Part shown: positions 1 to 5,273 of the stretch, in pieces | Numbering within the stretch: the first letter of the stretch is position 1 | Layout: each line of letters starts with the position of its first letter | The notes under the pieces: generated by a model | Told to the model about the DNA's origin: nothing | The model's database searches: none | What the model saw: the letters and a program-made list of their open reading frames with translations, nothing else | NCBI GenBank assembly: GCA_016207985.1 | Contig: JACQYX010000190.1 | Span: forward strand, 1-5,527 | DNA length: 5,527 bases | Reading direction: 5' to 3' | Origin: Ignavibacteriales bacterium | Lineage (GTDB): Bacteria > Bacteroidota > Ignavibacteria > UBA10030 > SZUA-254 | Made by a program: the position numbers and the translations under genes

Positions 1-206
1 AAGGAAAACAATCCTGTCTTTGTAAGCACCTTTTGCAGAAAACTTACCAACTCCAAGTGTTGTATCGACTTCAATAAAACCGAAGTCGATAAATTTCTCC
101 GTACTTTTGTTGAACACTTTGAAGTTTACAGGTTTTGGGGGATAGGTACGTGTGCCTATTTTCATGGATAGAGATGTATCAACACCGACAGAATCGAATA
201 TTATTT
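1..206 (-). pseudogene. Downstream fragment of a transposon-split secreted-type protein gene
   Basis: An open minus-strand frame runs from the transposon's left edge off the left end of the window. It reads IIFDSVGVDTSLSMKIG, then PKPVNFKVFNKSTEKFIDFG, then ending in KDRIVFL. It has no start codon at its upstream end, because the sequence there is the transposon inverted repeat and the frame meets TAG just inside the element. The peptide is rich in alternating hydrophobic and polar residues, as expected of beta-sandwich repeats in secreted Bacteroidota/Ignavibacteria proteins, but I do not recognise a named family. It is the direct in-frame continuation of the fragment at 3241-3435 once the element and one copy of the 8-bp duplication are removed. 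The gene continues beyond base 1, so its C-terminus, possibly a sorting domain, is not visible. Confidence 0.75.
199..206. repeat. Left copy of 8-bp target site duplication (TATTATTT)
   Basis: TATTATTT lies immediately outside the left inverted repeat and is identical to 3241-3248 immediately outside the right one. Eight base pairs is the target-duplication length known for the IS1595 family. Confidence 0.92.
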
Positions 207-229
207 CGGATTGTCCCAGATAAAGGTAG
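207..229 (+). repeat. Left terminal inverted repeat of IS1595 element
   Basis: Begins CGGATTGTCCCAGATAAAGG and matches the reverse complement of 3218-3240 at 22 of 23 positions. The only difference is the fifth base, T here and A on the right. A second, subterminal inverted match, TACTTGAC(A/T)TT, follows at 251-261 and is mirrored at 3200-3210. Confidence 0.93.
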
Positions 230-253
230 GTATAATTAAAAACAAACTAATAC

Positions 254-282
254 TTGACATTGGAAATTTTTTTTATTAGCAT
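254..282 (+). promoter_or_regulatory. Candidate promoter for the passenger operon
   Basis: TTGACA (254-259), a 17-bp spacer and TAGCAT (277-282) form a sigma-70-like arrangement with a perfect -35 but a poor -10 (4 of 6). The -35 lies in the subterminal inverted repeat, and its mirror copy serves the better transposase promoter at the other end. An alternative -10, TATAAT at 423-428, has no good -35. Start sites are not established. Confidence 0.35.
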
Positions 283-285
283 TAA

Positions 286-315
286 GCATGCGAAATCTTG
301 ATAAAAATCGCATGC
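286..315. promoter_or_regulatory. Perfect 8-bp dyad (GCATGCGA...TCGCATGC), possible operator or leader hairpin
   Basis: The arms GCATGCGA (286-293) and TCGCATGC (308-315) are exact reverse complements around a 14-nt AT-rich centre. The dyad sits just downstream of the candidate -10, at the expected transcript start. It could be an operator for a regulator or a 5' leader hairpin. No cognate protein is identified. Confidence 0.4.
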
Positions 316-502
316 ATGAATTATCTTCCCGGAACTTATTTCGTTGTAAAAACGTTATACCAAAAAGGCTTATTCTCTATTAAGTAAATCTATAGAATCA
401 TGATTTTGGAATAACAATTGATTATAATCTCATTAAATAACGAAAGTAAAGATTGAAAACACAACCACTAAAACATACATTACAGAACCCAATATTCAAG
501 TA
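316..502 (+). other. AT-rich leader region ahead of the passenger operon
   Basis: No gene was seen on either strand. It holds a palindrome, GATTATAATC (420-429), containing a TATAAT (423-428) that could be a second -10 for the passenger operon. From 437 to 502 the frame of the downstream gene is open and could encode TTTKTYITEPNIQV before its ATG. No ATG, GTG or TTG lies in that stretch, only ATT and ATA codons, so it is treated as leader. Confidence 0.4.
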
Positions 503-937
503 ATGGATCTTCTAAGAGCAGTAGCCCACGAAGTGAGGTTGGGAATCACCGCTGTTGAGCGAGGTAGTTCTACAGAGATTTCACGATTTGCACAAAGCAT
601 AGTTGAGGGCAATAGAGCCGTACTACTTGAAGTCCATACTGAAATGATTCAGAAATATGCAGAACTTTTTGTCGCTGTCTTTATTAATGCAATCAAGGAA
701 ACCAATATGAGTAATCTTATTAGCACAATTGCTTTTGAGTTTAAGGGTTTAAATGTTTCTTTCTGGATTGTTTTAAAATCTACCGAGAATACCTTTGAAG
801 ATAGCGCAAAATTTTATGCGTTGTATTCAAAAATTGTTAACGATGAAATTTTCAAAAGACTCAATATTCATTTCTCTGTTTTTGCAGAGGATGAGCTTGA
901 TATACCAGATTCCTTTCAAAAATTCAATCCTAATTAG
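503..937 (+). CDS. Uncharacterised passenger protein, first gene of HEPN-like pair
   Basis: 144 aa, family not recognised. Residues 1-70 look mainly alpha-helical (MDLLRAVAHEVRL..., then ...HTEMIQKYAELFVAVFINAI). Residues 74-144 look like an alpha/beta domain: strands around IAFEFKGLNVSFWIVLKS, a helix around DSAKFYALYSKIV, then a strand IHFSVFAEDEL and an acidic turn ending in DSFQKFNPN. There is no signal peptide, membrane segment or visible catalytic motif, and specifically no GSxxR nucleotidyltransferase motif. Its stop TAG overlaps the GTG start of the HEPN-like gene by one base, so the two are very probably translationally coupled partners. ATG 503 is the first usable start; no clear Shine-Dalgarno precedes it, and the frame is open back to 437. 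As a conserved partner of a HEPN protein it could be an antitoxin or sensor subunit, but this is inferred from context only. Confidence 0.75.
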   Translation: MDLLRAVAHEVRLGITAVERGSSTEISRFAQSIVEGNRAVLLEVHTEMIQKYAELFVAVFINAIKETNMSNLISTIAFEFKGLNVSFWIVLKSTENTFEDSAKFYALYSKIVNDEIFKRLNIHFSVFAEDELDIPDSFQKFNPN

Positions 938-1368
938 TGCCCTCAAGAGATAAGCACATTGCAAAAATACAGTATAACTATTCTTTCCTATTGAATTGCG
1001 TTAGCAAGATCGATCTGCGTAAAAATTTTGCATTGTGGGAAGTTATTATTCGATTCTATATATGTGTCCACATTGTTGAAGCTATTCTGAGTACAATTAA
1101 TGTTCATTCTGATAACCACGCAGAGCGAGAAAGAAATATTAGGAGTAATGCAAATTTGTTTGATTTAAATTTTCAAACATGTTATTTTTACTTGAAAGAA
1201 TCAGCAAGGATAGCAAGATACAATGGCAAACTTAAGATGAATCCTAATAGATTAAATTCTGTTGTGGAAAAATTTGAACTAATTGTTAAACACGCCAAAG
1301 ATCAATATGGCATTTTGATAGAGACCCCCGCACCAATAGCTATTCCTCCTCCAACGCCAACGGTATAG
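937..1368 (+). CDS. HEPN-like small helical protein (transposon passenger)
   Basis: 143 aa, starting with GTG at 937-939 inside the junction TAGTG. The N-terminus MPSRDKHIAKIQYNYSFL fits the usual start of this family. The core pattern FYICVHIVEAIL (40-51), then HSDNHAERERNI (57-68), a Y-x-x-L-x-x-S-A-R-x-A-R-Y stretch (84-95) and a C-terminal helix matches the widespread HEPN-like proteins with a FYxxxHxVEAxL...HxxxHxER signature. R39-x5-H45 (RFYICVH) fits the R-x(4-6)-H spacing of HEPN RNases, but whether it is the active site is uncertain. The tail PAPIAIPPPTPTV is proline-rich and overlaps the 3' end of the convergent P63C gene by 29 bp. HEPN proteins often act as RNases in toxin-antitoxin or defence systems. 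Here that is inference; other members may be structural or binding subunits. Confidence 0.75.
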   Translation: MPSRDKHIAKIQYNYSFLLNCVSKIDLRKNFALWEVIIRFYICVHIVEAILSTINVHSDNHAERERNIRSNANLFDLNFQTCYFYLKESARIARYNGKLKMNPNRLNSVVEKFELIVKHAKDQYGILIETPAPIAIPPPTPTV

Positions 1369-2251
1369 TATCTCCAAACTTAGGGAAAGCTCTTTCTACG
1401 AGTCGATGGAATGCCCCCCAATTAGGTGCTGCTCTCATAAAAGCAATGAGAATAGCAAGGTGTTGTTGTAATGCAGGATGTCCAATATCTTCTGTGAACC
1501 ATTGATGATGTTTTAATTTCCTTTGTCCCCTATCATCGGGTGGATTTAAACGCTTAAGTTCTGCGAGAATTCCCGGGGCTAAACGAGAATAAATTATATC
1601 ATTAGTGTAAGTTCCAACAACACTTGGTCGATTTATTTTCATTCCTTTCCATTGCCAACCCTTTAGTTCAAACATTTTTTGATAAAATTCATCCGGAAAA
1701 CGCTTTGCCCATTTTGCATATTCTTTCAAAAGGAACTTGTCGAGAATCTTTTGAAGTGCTAAACGGTCTCTAATTTCTTGAAAATTTGTGGCTTCATCGA
1801 CAAGCGCTATAATGCCTACATTGGCAAATCCCTTCATTAAAATGTAGGCATTTTCGGCAATTTTTTCTTGAGTTTTTGGAAGAGCGCTTGCCTCTTTTGC
1901 TCGAATCCACACATCACAGACATCTGGTAGAACTGTTGCTTCAAGTCCTCGTGCGATCTTACCATTAAGAGTAAGGTATTCAATATGATTCGACAATTTT
2001 TCACGAAGCTCCTTACTAACGAATGGTTCAAGGTATTTTGCCGAAACATATTCTGGCAACATCGAACTGAGATCACCTCGTTTTTTGCTTTGCCAATAAG
2101 CACCCGACCCCCTTATTCCAAACGCATTAGCTACACTACGTTCCACAAGAACCCTTACGGGTTCATTATCAATTATTACTACAGCGCAGTTAATAGGAAA
2201 ACCGACTATTGGTAATTTGCCTTGATGTGTTGCTTTCGGTAATGGGTTCAT
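1340..2251 (-). CDS. P63C domain-containing protein
   Basis: 303 aa. The P63C domain spans roughly residues 150-280, with motifs ALVDEATNFQEIRDRLALQK (149-168), LKEYAKWAKRFPDEFY (175-190), a GTYTNDIIYSRLAPG block (213-227), KHHQWFTEDIGHPALQQHL (247-265) and FMRAAPNW (271-278). The N-terminal half (VERSVANAFGIRGSGAYW, then LNGKIARGLEATVLPDVCDV) is also typical of these full-length proteins and resembles phage regulatory or antirepressor-type proteins in style. The molecular function of P63C is unknown; such proteins are common on phages and mobile elements. ATG 2251 is 4 nt after the transposase stop, with AGGAG 9 nt upstream inside the transposase 3' end, so it is the second gene of a transposase operon. 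It may modulate transposition or host functions (inference). Length is normal, with no frameshift. Confidence 0.9.
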   Translation of the reverse strand: MNPLPKATHQGKLPIVGFPINCAVVIIDNEPVRVLVERSVANAFGIRGSGAYWQSKKRGDLSSMLPEYVSAKYLEPFVSKELREKLSNHIEYLTLNGKIARGLEATVLPDVCDVWIRAKEASALPKTQEKIAENAYILMKGFANVGIIALVDEATNFQEIRDRLALQKILDKFLLKEYAKWAKRFPDEFYQKMFELKGWQWKGMKINRPSVVGTYTNDIIYSRLAPGILAELKRLNPPDDRGQRKLKHHQWFTEDIGHPALQQHLAILIAFMRAAPNWGAFHRLVERAFPKFGDTIPLALEEE

Positions 2252-2255
2252 TTCT

Positions 2256-3131
2256 TTATACTCCTAATGCTCTTGAAATTGTTAAATCGAACACAAAATC
2301 ATTTTTTCTATGATTATGACGATAGCAAAATTCGTGAATATACTTAGGGAGATGATCAGCACTTATCTTGTGATACTGTCCCACGATTCCACGTTTCAAA
2401 AGTGCCCAAAAACTTTCTACGGTATTCGTATGAACTTCACCGTTGACGTACTCTTTTTGATGGTCTACTGTTTTATGTTCAACGAATCCAGCTACCTTGC
2501 AATATCCCTTAAATTCATCGGTGAATACTTTTGATGTTTCGGGTTTGATATGTCCTTTAATTATTCTTGAGAGAGATTTATGATTCAATCCTTTAATGAC
2601 TTTGGCATGGACTCTCCCACCACGTTGAGCCAGTCCAACTACGGGAATCTTTTTCGTTCCACGTCCTCGTTTGTTCTGCTTTCCCGTTTTATCTGGATTA
2701 TTTATCGTACCCTTACGTGGTTTCCCGCCAATATAGGTTTCATCAACCTCAATAATTCCCTCAAGAAGATCACCATATTCATTCATTGCCCTACGTATTC
2801 TCATTGCCATATACCAAGCTGTATCTTTATTGACTTCAATATCCCTTGCTAATTGACGTGCGCTGATTCCCTTCTTTGCATTAAGTACCTGAGAGATTGC
2901 AACAAACCATTTTTGCAGGTCAACTTTTGTTTTGTGGAAAATCGTTCCTACTGTTACACTGAAAGAGGTATTGCAGTTATTACAGTGATGTCTATTTTCT
3001 TGTTTGTAGGAAGAAACTTTCGTAGATTTACAATAAGGACAAACTGGTTTATTGTGCCATCGTACTTTCTCAAGATGTGCTATGCAATCATTTTGAGAAG
3101 GAAATTGTTTGTAGACTTGGACTATGTTCAT
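2256..3131 (-). CDS. IS1595-family (ISXO2-like) transposase
   Basis: 291 aa, full length for the family. An N-terminal zinc ribbon uses C31-P-Y-C34 and C50-N-N-C53. A helical DNA-binding segment follows (about 66-118, containing KKGISARQLARDIEVNKDTA). The DDE catalytic domain spans about 125-280: D130 in EVDETYIGGKPRKG, D205 in VFTDEFKGY, E239 in HTNTVESFWALLKRG, with K246 seven residues later. All catalytic residues are present, so the enzyme looks active; it would cut at the 207-229 and 3218-3240 repeats and create 8-bp target duplications. ATG 3131 matches the family N-terminus (VQVYKQFPSQNDCIAHL). No Shine-Dalgarno is obvious, but a good promoter lies about 50 bp upstream. A small dyad, ATACTGAGTAT (3136-3146), sits just upstream of the start and might be an operator. 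Confidence 0.97.
   Translation of the reverse strand: MNIVQVYKQFPSQNDCIAHLEKVRWHNKPVCPYCKSTKVSSYKQENRHHCNNCNTSFSVTVGTIFHKTKVDLQKWFVAISQVLNAKKGISARQLARDIEVNKDTAWYMAMRIRRAMNEYGDLLEGIIEVDETYIGGKPRKGTINNPDKTGKQNKRGRGTKKIPVVGLAQRGGRVHAKVIKGLNHKSLSRIIKGHIKPETSKVFTDEFKGYCKVAGFVEHKTVDHQKEYVNGEVHTNTVESFWALLKRGIVGQYHKISADHLPKYIHEFCYRHNHRKNDFVFDLTISRALGV
2261..2265 (-). promoter_or_regulatory. Ribosome binding site of the P63C gene
   Basis: AGGAG on the minus strand, within the last codons of the transposase, 9 nt before ATG 2251. It is one of the few clear Shine-Dalgarno sequences in the window and supports that start codon. Confidence 0.75.
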
Positions 3132-3178
3132 ATAGATACTGAGTATATTGGTTAAACATTGCTACCATTGACTAATAC

Positions 3179-3207
3179 AATATAAACATAAGAAATGAGA
3201 AAGTCAA
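3179..3207 (-). promoter_or_regulatory. Transposase operon promoter
   Basis: Reading leftwards on the minus strand, TTGACT (3207-3202), a 17-bp spacer and TATATT (3184-3179) match the sigma-70 consensus at 5 of 6 in each box. A transcript would start near 3172, about 40 nt before the transposase ATG. The -35 box belongs to a subterminal repeat mirrored at the other end of the element. Confidence 0.6.
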
Positions 3208-3217
3208 GTAAAATCTT

Positions 3218-3240
3218 CTACCTTTATCTGGGACATTCCG
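3218..3240 (-). repeat. Right terminal inverted repeat of IS1595 element
   Basis: Reverse complement begins CGGAATGTCCCAGATAAAGG and matches 207-229 at 22 of 23 bases. It lies directly against the second TATTATTT copy. Confidence 0.93.
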
Positions 3241-3248
3241 TATTATTT
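3241..3248. repeat. Right copy of 8-bp target site duplication (TATTATTT)
   Basis: Identical to 199-206. Together with the inverted repeats it fixes the right end of the element at 3240. Confidence 0.92.
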
Positions 3249-3435
3249 TATAATCATTTGGCCGCTGTTCACCTTTTTCACCTGTAATTGCAACAAATTT
3301 TTCAAAGATGAATAGAGGTATATTTAGATTGTTCCACCGAGATAGACTTTTATTCAACTCAACTTGAATCCCGCCATAGGCAGTCATAAGTCTGTTATAA
3401 TTAGCAAGTTTCTTAAAAAAACTTCTCAGAGAAGG
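3241..3435 (-). pseudogene. Upstream fragment of the transposon-split gene, 5'-truncated by a repeat
   Basis: Minus-strand frame reading MTAYGGIQVELNKSLSRWNN, then FEKFVAITGEKGEQ and RPNDYKII up to the target duplication. After removal of the transposon it continues in frame as IIFDSVGVDTSLSM at 206 and leftwards. The open frame extends upstream to ATG 3441, but that ATG and the adjacent codons are supplied by the REP-like repeat beginning at 3436. No ribosome binding site precedes it, or the internal ATG encoding MTAYGG. The gene therefore probably lost its true 5' end before or when the repeat arrived. Within the element the same frame reads through the inverted repeat and stops at 3172. 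The family is not recognised; the context suggests a secreted beta-rich protein. Confidence 0.65.
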
Positions 3436-3572
3436 CGTCATTCCGAATTCCCGCCTGAACGTCGGGCAGGTGTTTCGGAATCTGATTCCCGCCTTCGGCG
3501 GGTTGAGACCCCTGAACCAAACCTGTTCTGTCTACAATTCGTAAAGAAGACAGGACAGGATTCAGGGTGACG
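3436..3572. repeat. REP/MITE-like composite hairpin repeat (137 bp)
   Basis: Starts CGTCATTCCGAA and ends TTCAGGGTGACG, so its tips are inverted repeats. Several nested hairpins follow one another: ATTCCGAA (3440-3447) with TTCGGAAT (3474-3481) around an inner GC-rich stem; CCCGCC-TTC-GGCGGG (3488-3502); CCTGAA (3511-3516) with TTCAGG (3561-3566) enclosing CCTGTTCTGTCT (3522-3533) and AGACAGGACAGG (3548-3559). It is far more GC-rich than its surroundings. Such elements are typical multi-copy, non-coding intergenic repeats in this group and may also stop transcription from either side. The short open frames crossing it are not genes. Confidence 0.75.
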
Positions 3573-3753
3573 GTTATTGTGTTTTTTCAGCATCCAATAG
3601 ATTCGACTCAATATTTTTCCTCCCTCTTCACAGTTGTTTTAAGCATTATAAAGGGGTCTCCGAATAATTACACGGCGACCCCCTTACGAAAATTACTTCA
3701 ATAAACGCTCAAAAGAAGCGGGTCTCCTTCTCCATTATAAGTTTATTTATAGT
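3573..3753. other. Intergenic region with one strong hairpin; no gene seen
   Basis: No plausible reading frame on either strand. Apart from the hairpin at 3651-3685 it holds a small stem, AGAAG...CTTCT, around GCGGGTCTCC near 3714-3731. The words GGTCTCC and CATTATAA occur twice, once beside the large hairpin and once near 3720-3740. Confidence 0.5.
3651..3685. terminator. Possible intergenic hairpin/terminator
   Basis: AAGGGGTCTCCG (3651-3662) pairs with CGGCGACCCCCTT (3673-3685) with one bulge and one mismatch around a 10-nt AT loop. On the minus strand the stem is followed only by a short TTTATAAT, and on the plus strand there is no T tract, so a terminator role is weakly supported. Confidence 0.3.
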
Positions 3754-3769
3754 TAGTATCAAATGATAC
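3754..3769 (+). repeat. Left inverted palindromic repeat of the DUF1670 unit
   Basis: TAGTATCAAATGATAC: arms GTATC and GATAC around AAAT. It lies 50 bp before the first DUF1670 start, near where a -35 box for TATAAT (3796) would be, so it could also serve as an operator. A half-match, GTATCAT (3812-3818), abuts the start codon. Confidence 0.7.
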
Positions 3770-3795
3770 CAAGGCAAAAAATGAGTAATTTAATG

Positions 3796-3812
3796 TATAA
3801 TAATGCTAAAGG
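3796..3812 (+). promoter_or_regulatory. -10 box and ribosome binding site of the first DUF1670 gene
   Basis: TATAAT at 3796-3801 is a perfect -10, but no recognisable -35 lies 17 bp upstream. AAAGG at 3808-3812 is 6 nt before ATG 3819 and supports that start. The predicted leader is very short (about 10 nt), so the Shine-Dalgarno would sit at the 5' tip of the transcript. Confidence 0.45.
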
Positions 3813-3818
3813 TATCAT

Positions 3819-4616
3819 ATGCTTAACAAACAACTTTCTGATCGACTTACATCGAAGACGATCAAACAATCTATCGTAAATAATATTTCTAAGGATTTTA
3901 ATCTTGCCCCACTTCTGGCTGAAGCTTACTTTAATCAGATAAAAGATTATTTCCTTCATTATACAGACATCAATCTTTCGACAGGACAGGTTCACTATCT
4001 TGCCATTGAGGAGAATGAACCTGCCGGCAAACCAATTGCCCTGTGTAAAAAAATATCTGTTGCCCTAACATTACACAATCCTGAAGAAGATATCCCTATC
4101 TACAAAAAATCGGGATTACGTGGATTGAGACAACATAAAATCGTTCGCATCACTAATGATGCAATATCTCAAGGCGGTGTGCTCTCTTATGAAGACCTTG
4201 CTTTCATTCTCACATCCAGTGTCGTAACCATCAAACGCGACATGAGCCAAATGCGTCGTCACGGGATTATTCTACCTTCACGCGGCTGGCGTCATGAAAT
4301 GGGACGCGGACAAACTCATAAAACTCAAATCCTCGATCTATATCTCTCAGGCTATCAGTTCTCTGATATCCACAAACGTACTCACCACTCTGAAACTGCA
4401 ATCAAACGATACATCCAGGATTTCGCTCGTGTTATTCTCTTGCATAAAAAGGACTTTTCTCTGTCTCAAATCCGTATCGCTACCGGCTTCTCGCATCGGC
4501 TCATCGGTGAATACCTAAAGCTGTTCAAGCAGCATTCTGATAGTGCTCATCTTAAACGCATCCTACAATCAAAGAAAAAAAAAGTTGACAACTCAACTCG
4601 TACGACGATCTCTTAG
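3819..4616 (+). CDS. DUF1670-type protein with multiple helix-turn-helix segments (first of pair)
   Basis: 265 aa. The N-terminus (KQLSDRLTSKTIKQSIVNNI) and the STGQVHYLAIEENEPAGKP block (54-72) lead into three likely DNA-binding helix-turn-helix segments. These are about 116-152 (ISQGGVLSYEDLAFILTSSV then TIKRDMSQMRRHGIILPSRG), 166-200 (THKTQILDLYLSGYQFSDIH followed by RTHHSETAIKRYIQDF) and 212-238 (FSLSQIRIATGFSHRLIGEY). This is the layout of DUF1670 proteins, which have no established function and can occur in many copies per genome. No nuclease or recombinase motif is visible. It probably binds DNA, perhaps the palindromes at 3754 and 5274 (inference). The C-terminal tail is basic (SKKKKVDN), encoded by a run of nine A, and overlaps the upstream coding extension of the next gene by 28 nt. 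Confidence 0.8.
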   Translation: MLNKQLSDRLTSKTIKQSIVNNISKDFNLAPLLAEAYFNQIKDYFLHYTDINLSTGQVHYLAIEENEPAGKPIALCKKISVALTLHNPEEDIPIYKKSGLRGLRQHKIVRITNDAISQGGVLSYEDLAFILTSSVVTIKRDMSQMRRHGIILPSRGWRHEMGRGQTHKTQILDLYLSGYQFSDIHKRTHHSETAIKRYIQDFARVILLHKKDFSLSQIRIATGFSHRLIGEYLKLFKQHSDSAHLKRILQSKKKKVDNSTRTTIS

Positions 4617-4723
4617 CCCTAATCGAACAGTATTATCGGTATCGTGACAACTCTTTCCTCAAGCAAGGTCAACTGGTCTGGCTTGCTGTACCTGTAGATG
4701 AGTATCCGAAAAAAGCTAAGTCG
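4589..4723 (+). other. In-frame coding extension of the second DUF1670 gene lacking a start codon
   Basis: The frame of the next gene is open from just after TGA at 4586-4588 and reads YDDLLALIEQYYRYRDN, then LKQGQLVWLAVPVDEYPKKA, directly before its first ATG. The GQLVWLAVPVDEYPKKAK block aligns with GQVHYLAIEENEPAGKP of the upstream paralogue, so this is genuine protein sequence. No ATG, GTG or TTG exists in the stretch. The true start must use a rare codon, a frameshift from the first gene between 4587 and 4613, or a start hidden by a base error or mutation near 4575-4600. Confidence 0.75.
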
Positions 4724-5233
4724 ATGGCTCAAACCAAACTCAAGCCCGTTGTCTTGGACATCATCACCGATGACGACATCGAGGACATCAAACACATGAT
4801 GCACCATCGGGAAGTCCGCATGAAAAAGATCGAGCGCTGGACTCATCAAACGTATGACCAAGGTGCTTTACTGTCTCAACTCGATCTTGCTGTTTTACTC
4901 AACATCAGCGAGATGACCACCGGACAGTATGTCCGTGAGTATGAATCTCTCTACGCCAGACCATTACCAACTCGTGGTAATGTGCAGCTCATCGGTGGTG
5001 GACAAACCCACAAACGTGAGATCATTACGCTCTACGTGCAAGGTTATTTGGTCCCGACTATTTGTCAAAGAACGAATCACTCTCAAGAATCTGTTGAACG
5101 TTATATTCGTGATTTTGAATCTGTAAAACTATTAGCAACCAAATTTGATGATGTCGATACCATCTCTCGCATCATCCGTTTATCACCTTCAGTCGTCAAG
5201 CAGTACCTCGATCTGGTACCACTTGACTCCTGA
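4724..5233 (+). CDS. DUF1670-type protein with multiple helix-turn-helix segments (second of pair)
   Basis: 169 aa from ATG 4724, the only usual start codon in the frame, but the real product is probably about 45 residues longer (see 4589-4723). From that ATG it begins MAQTKLKPVVLDIITDDDIE. Three helix-turn-helix-like segments follow: about 44-80 (TYDQGALLSQLDLAVLLNIS then TGQYVREYE), 93-130 (GQTHKREIITLYVQGYLVPT then QRTNHSQESVERYIRDFE) and 140-164 (ISRIIRLSPSVVKQYLDL). Residues 44-164 parallel 116-238 of the upstream gene, including shared P-x-RG, GQTHK-x-x-I and (R/K)RYI-x-DF motifs, so the two are ancient paralogues acting perhaps as a heteromeric DNA-binding pair. There is no catalytic motif. 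It converges on the T9SS-sorted gene with 53 bp between stop codons. Confidence 0.8.
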   Translation: MAQTKLKPVVLDIITDDDIEDIKHMMHHREVRMKKIERWTHQTYDQGALLSQLDLAVLLNISEMTTGQYVREYESLYARPLPTRGNVQLIGGGQTHKREIITLYVQGYLVPTICQRTNHSQESVERYIRDFESVKLLATKFDDVDTISRIIRLSPSVVKQYLDLVPLDS

Positions 5234-5273
5234 TGGCTTTCGGGTTATATTTGTTTGTATATCACATCGCCTA

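Larger units (their letters stand above)
207..3240. mobile_element. IS1595-family transposon with passenger genes (3,034 bp)
   Basis: The element is delimited by 23-bp terminal inverted repeats with one mismatch and flanked by an exact 8-bp direct repeat. It holds an IS1595-type transposase (2256-3131), a P63C-domain gene in the same operon (1340-2251), and a convergent passenger operon (503-1368) encoding an unknown protein and a HEPN-like protein. Simple IS1595 elements carry only the transposase and are much shorter, so this is the passenger-carrying kind known in the family. The split host frame is restored by removing the element, which confirms both boundaries. Intact ends, an exact duplication and an intact transposase suggest a fairly recent, possibly still active insertion. 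Passenger function is inferred. Confidence 0.93.

Noticed and set aside
503..937. First passenger as a MNT-type nucleotidyltransferase antitoxin
   Set aside because: No GSxxR or DxD-type catalytic motif is visible; only the pairing with a HEPN-like gene suggested it.
1837..2852. Several 74-90 aa open frames within the P63C and transposase genes
   Set aside because: They are shadows in other frames of clearly recognised genes.
3172..3441. Minus-strand 89-aa open frame as an intact gene
   Set aside because: Its start lies in the REP-like repeat and its last 23 codons read through the transposon's inverted repeat; only the middle is a real host gene fragment.
3364..3570. Plus-strand 68-aa open frame
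   Set aside because: Mostly encoded by the hairpin repeat at 3436-3572 and antisense to the gene fragment; no ribosome binding site.
4575..4588. Programmed -1 frameshift on the nine-A run joining the two DUF1670 genes
   Set aside because: A -1 shift on the run enters the right frame but meets TGA at 4586-4588 at once, so the run itself cannot produce the fusion.
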